NCBI GenBank assembly: GCA_002280475.1
Contig: NCEB01000017.1
Coordinates: 1 to 64,000 of the forward strand
Origin: Brevundimonas subvibrioides
GTDB lineage: Bacteria > Pseudomonadota > Alphaproteobacteria > Caulobacterales > Caulobacteraceae
Direction: 5' to 3'
Length of the DNA stretch: 64,000 nt
Part shown: positions 61,284-64,000 of the stretch, piece after piece
Layout: each line of letters begins with the position of its first letter
How positions within the stretch are numbered: the stretch's first letter is position 1
Position numbers and translations under genes: made by a program
The notes under the pieces: generated by a model
Told to the model about the DNA's origin: nothing
The model's database searches: none
Seen by the model: only the letters and a program-made list of their open reading frames with translations

Positions 61284-62033
61284 ATGATCGACGCCCTCAC
61301 CACCACGACCGAGGCTGCCAGCCGGACGAACGCCAGCCGGACCAGCCTGGTCTCGAACTTCGAGACCTTTCTGAGCCTGCTGACCGCCCAGCTGAAGAAC
61401 CAGGACCCGTTGTCGCCGCTCGATTCCAATGAGTTCACGGCTCAGCTGACCCAGATGACGGGCGTCGAGCAGCAACTGCTGACCAACGACCTTCTGACCA
61501 GTCTGCTCGCGGCCCAGCAGGGCGGGGGCTTGTCGGGGGCCACGACCTATATCGGCAAGGACGCCACGGCCGTCTGGTCGGCGGCGCGGCTCGAGGGCGG
61601 TGAGGCGGCCTGGAGTTATGAGCTGGGCGCGTCCGCCTCGTCGGCCGAACTGCAGGTCCTCGATTCGACCGGCAAGGTGGTCTGGACTGGCCCGGCCCCC
61701 GAACGGACCGAGGGCACCCATGACTTCGTCTGGGACGGCAAGACCACCGCCGGCGGACAGCTGACCGACGGCGGGGTCTACACCCTGAAGGTTGTCGCCA
61801 AGAACGGGACCGCGGACGTCGACGCCCAGGTCCTGACCCGCGGCCGGGTCACCGGCGTCGAGATGTACGACGGTCAACCCTACCTGACGATCGGCACATC
61901 CATCGTGCCCCTCAGCGCCGTGATCGGCGTCGAGGAGCGGACGGCCGAAACCACCGAACCGCCGGCCGAGGACGACCCCGGCCTGATGTCCTCGATCGCC
62001 TCTGCTCTCAATCCCCTCAAGTTGCTTTCCTAA
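61284..62033 (+). CDS. flgD: Flagellar hook capping protein FlgD
   Basis: A 249-residue protein with the FlgD N-terminus (FETFLSLLTAQLKNQDPLSPLDSNEFTAQLTQMTGVEQQ) and a Tudor/Fn3-like core (GTHDFVWDGKTTAGGQLTDGGVYTLKV). FlgD caps the growing hook and is removed when it is complete. It lies between fliK and flgE in one operon. Confidence 0.95.
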   Translation: MIDALTTTTEAASRTNASRTSLVSNFETFLSLLTAQLKNQDPLSPLDSNEFTAQLTQMTGVEQQLLTNDLLTSLLAAQQGGGLSGATTYIGKDATAVWSAARLEGGEAAWSYELGASASSAELQVLDSTGKVVWTGPAPERTEGTHDFVWDGKTTAGGQLTDGGVYTLKVVAKNGTADVDAQVLTRGRVTGVEMYDGQPYLTIGTSIVPLSAVIGVEERTAETTEPPAEDDPGLMSSIASALNPLKLLS

Positions 62034-62045
62034 GGAACTCCCGCC

Positions 62046-63488
62046 ATGAGCATCAACTCCGCCCTTCTCGCCGGCGTATCCGGGCTGACGGCCAACTCGG
62101 CCGCCCTCGCCGCGATCTCGCAGAACATCGCCAACGTGAACACGGTTGGCTACAAGCGCACCTCGGCCGAGTTCTCGACGGTCGTGAACTCCCAGAGCGC
62201 GGGCACCGGCTATTCGGCCGGCGGCGTGCTGGCCAACCAGCGCAACTTCATCTCCCAGCCCGGACAGTTGCAGCGGACCACGTCCTCGACGGACCTCGGG
62301 ATCGCCGGTCAGGGCTTCTTCGTCACTACCGAGAAGGCAGAGAACCTGGACGCCGGTGACGCCCGCCTGTTCACGAGGGCGGGCGCCTTCCGGGTCGATA
62401 GCTTCGGGTATCTGAAGAACACCTCTGGCCTGTATCTGCAGGGCTGGCCCGTGGATTCTGACGGCAATATCGCGACCGACCCGTCGGACCTGAACCGGCT
62501 GCGCTCGATCAATGTCGGCTCCGTCGGCGGCACGGCCGAGGCCTCGACCCGCGCGCAGCTGAACGCCAACCTGCAGTCCAGCCAGGCGGTCTCGCCGGAC
62601 TTCGCGACCTACAACGCCACGACCAATCCGATGTCGATCTACGATGCCGAGGCGGGCACCGGGTTCAGGCCCGACTTCCGCATCACGGTGCCGATCTCGG
62701 ACTCCAAGGGTGGCCAGAGGACTCTGGCCTATTCATTCCTGAAGACCGCGAACTCCAACGAATGGCTGGCCGAGGTGCACGTCATTCCCGCGACGGACAT
62801 CGACAACGGCACGACGACGCCGGAAACGGGCATACTGAGGTCGGGCCGGGTCCTGTTTACCCAAGACGGCCGGCTGGACGTGGACGGCATGATCGCCGCG
62901 GAAACGGCGACGCCGGGCTCGATGCTGTTCGCCGATCCCGCCGCCGCCGTCGTCTCGCTGAACGCCTCCGACTCGGCCGTGGTGCCCAGCTTGACCGCTC
63001 CCAAGTGGGCCACCACCCTCGGTATCGACGATCAGGCGGTCACCTTCGATCTGACCGCCTCGGCGGGCGGGCTGACGCAGTACGACTCGGACTCCATCGT
63101 CCAGGCCGTGGTCACCAACGGTACGGCTTTCGGCAATCTGTCGAACATCGAGATCGACGACGAGGGCTTCGTCACCGCCATCTTCGATAACGGCGTGACG
63201 CGCCGGATCGCCCAGGTCGCCCTGGCCACCTTCACCAGCGCCGACAGCCTGACGACCGCCAACGGCAACGCCTACCGGGTCAGCCAGGGCTCGGGCACCT
63301 ATAATCTGAAAGCACCGGGCACAGGTGGTGCGGGGCTGATCGGGGCGTCGCAGCTGGAAGCCTCGACTGTCGATCTGTCGGCGGAGTTCACCGGCCTGAT
63401 CACCACCCAGCGGGCCTATTCCGCCTCCTCCAAGATCATCACCACAGCCGACGAAATGCTGGCTGAGCTCATCAGCATCAAACGCTGA
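62046..63488 (+). CDS. flgE: Flagellar hook protein FlgE
   Basis: A 480-residue axial protein: NSALLAGVSGLTANSAALAAISQNIANVNTVGYKR at the N-terminus and LEASTVDLSAEFTGLITTQRAYSASSKIITTADEMLAELISIKR at the C-terminus form the D0 helices; the middle carries the surface domains. Start is preceded by TAAGGAACTCCCGCC (AGGA). sciP follows, the same neighbourhood as in Caulobacter (flgE then sciP). Confidence 0.96.
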   Translation: MSINSALLAGVSGLTANSAALAAISQNIANVNTVGYKRTSAEFSTVVNSQSAGTGYSAGGVLANQRNFISQPGQLQRTTSSTDLGIAGQGFFVTTEKAENLDAGDARLFTRAGAFRVDSFGYLKNTSGLYLQGWPVDSDGNIATDPSDLNRLRSINVGSVGGTAEASTRAQLNANLQSSQAVSPDFATYNATTNPMSIYDAEAGTGFRPDFRITVPISDSKGGQRTLAYSFLKTANSNEWLAEVHVIPATDIDNGTTTPETGILRSGRVLFTQDGRLDVDGMIAAETATPGSMLFADPAAAVVSLNASDSAVVPSLTAPKWATTLGIDDQAVTFDLTASAGGLTQYDSDSIVQAVVTNGTAFGNLSNIEIDDEGFVTAIFDNGVTRRIAQVALATFTSADSLTTANGNAYRVSQGSGTYNLKAPGTGGAGLIGASQLEASTVDLSAEFTGLITTQRAYSASSKIITTADEMLAELISIKR

Positions 63489-63517
63489 TATTCAGGTAAC
63501 GCGTCGTTAGACTGAAT

Positions 63518-63522
63518 GAATC
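63518..63522. promoter_or_regulatory. GANTC site in the flgE-sciP gap
   Basis: GAATC is a CcrM methylation target (GANTC). In Caulobacterales the methylation state of such sites in promoters can adjust transcription with the cell cycle, together with GcrA. Here it lies 125 bp before sciP. Confidence 0.3.
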
Positions 63523-63646
63523 ATTACTCAAAAATCGCTGAACGGGGCCGGTACGGCGGGGCTGGATGTTATGTCTTCCTTCACCACGACGCTAAACCGG
63601 GCCTTAGCGGCGGCGCGCTACAAGTCTCGTTCATTGGTGGTGGTGA

Positions 63647-63946
63647 ATGAGGCATAAGCCCATGTTGCAAGAGCGTCGCGTCAACAAGGACGGCGAACAA
63701 TATGTGGTCGGTCCGACGGGCACGCCCCTGACGATGCGCGACCTGCCGCCGCCCAACACGGATCGCTGGGTCATCCGTCGCAAGGCCGAGGTCGTGGCCG
63801 CCGTCCGCGGGGGTTTGATCCCGCTGGAGGACGCCCTGACCCGCTATCGTCTGACGGCCGAGGAGTTCCTGGCCTGGCAGAAGGCGATCGACAAATGGGG
63901 CATGCAGGGCCTGCGCACCACGCGGATCCAGAACTACCGCTCCTAG
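63647..63946 (+). CDS. sciP: SciP, small CtrA inhibitory protein (DUF1153)
   Basis: A 99-residue helix-turn-helix protein with the DUF1153 core (GPTGTPLTMRDLPPPNTDRWVIRRKAEVVAAVRGGLI, then LEDALTRYRLTAEEFLAWQKAID). SciP binds and blocks CtrA-driven promoters after division, and also acts on DNA directly. The start may be ATG at 63647 or 63662; the Caulobacter protein begins near the second. The window ends just after it. Confidence 0.95.
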   Translation: MRHKPMLQERRVNKDGEQYVVGPTGTPLTMRDLPPPNTDRWVIRRKAEVVAAVRGGLIPLEDALTRYRLTAEEFLAWQKAIDKWGMQGLRTTRIQNYRS

Positions 63947-63967
63947 TCCCGCCTCCCCGAATGCAGG

Positions 63968-64000
63968 ACGGCCGCGCCCGGTGACGGGAGCGGCCGTTTC
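63968..64000 (+). terminator. Terminator after sciP (cut by window end)
   Basis: ACGGCCGC (63968-63975) pairs with GCGGCCGT (63990-63997), with a second inner stem CCCG/CGGG and a GTGA loop; the T run TTT starts at 63997 and is cut off by the window end. Confidence 0.6.

Overview
This 64 kb window is high-GC chromosomal DNA from an alphaproteobacterium of the order Caulobacterales, most like Brevundimonas or Caulobacter. That placement is inference from gene content: the Caulobacterales-specific flagellar genes fliX and flbY, the CtrA inhibitor sciP beside flgE, a direct-repeat LexA box (GTTC-N7-GTTC type) before uvrA, and sigma-54 promoters ahead of flagellar operons. Nearly all of it is core genome. 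I see no prophage, insertion sequence, transposase or CRISPR array.

Layout. 0-3.7 kb: the end of the str operon (rpsG end, fusA, tuf) closed by a strong terminator. 3.7-13.3 kb: an orphan secretin-N0-like membrane protein, mntR, an amidase, lipoproteins, tadA/rluB/rsmD, a hydrolase and a kelch protein. 13.4-16.1 kb: mutL and a DUF4287-type protein. 16.1-17 kb: a small lower-GC accessory pair (a wHTH protein and a one-TM protein). 17-29 kb: a GNAT/FemAB-like protein, ridA, tRNA-Thr, a TetR regulator, prepilin peptidase, feoAB, serS, surE, pcm and a LysM/LytM lipoprotein. 29-32 kb: yajC-secD-secF. 32-39 kb: a PuuD-like protein, a squalene-synthase-like protein, a DUF2236 oxygenase, trmFO and three consecutive multi-TM proteins that look paralogous. 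39-42 kb: uvrA. 42-44.4 kb: flgI-flgJ-flbY divergent from fliX. 44.5-49.8 kb: dksA, SDR, VOC, purF, cvpA, radA. 49.9-53.4 kb: a complete Mla/MCE lipid transport operon. 53.5-56.3 kb: a DNA-repair pair (UdgX/DUF4130 fusion and a radical SAM protein). 56.3-64 kb: flgL-flgK divergent from fliK-flgD-flgE, then sciP.

The most unusual signals are these. (1) The tuf gene lacks about 32 codons covering switch I of EF-Tu and also carries a perfect 36-bp tandem duplication at its 3' end, both in frame. (2) Long-armed inverted repeats of several sequence families (about 115-185 bp) sit at many gene borders between 13 and 32 kb and recur at 48 kb. Their arms supply ribosome binding sites, start codons and one protein tail, and one copy with perfect 29-bp arms lies in frame inside the udgX coding sequence. 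(3) SerRS carries an insertion of about 33 residues with codon use unlike the rest of the gene. (4) The UdgX/radical SAM pair has a near-consensus LexA site at its start. All function calls come from reading the sequence; no database search was run.
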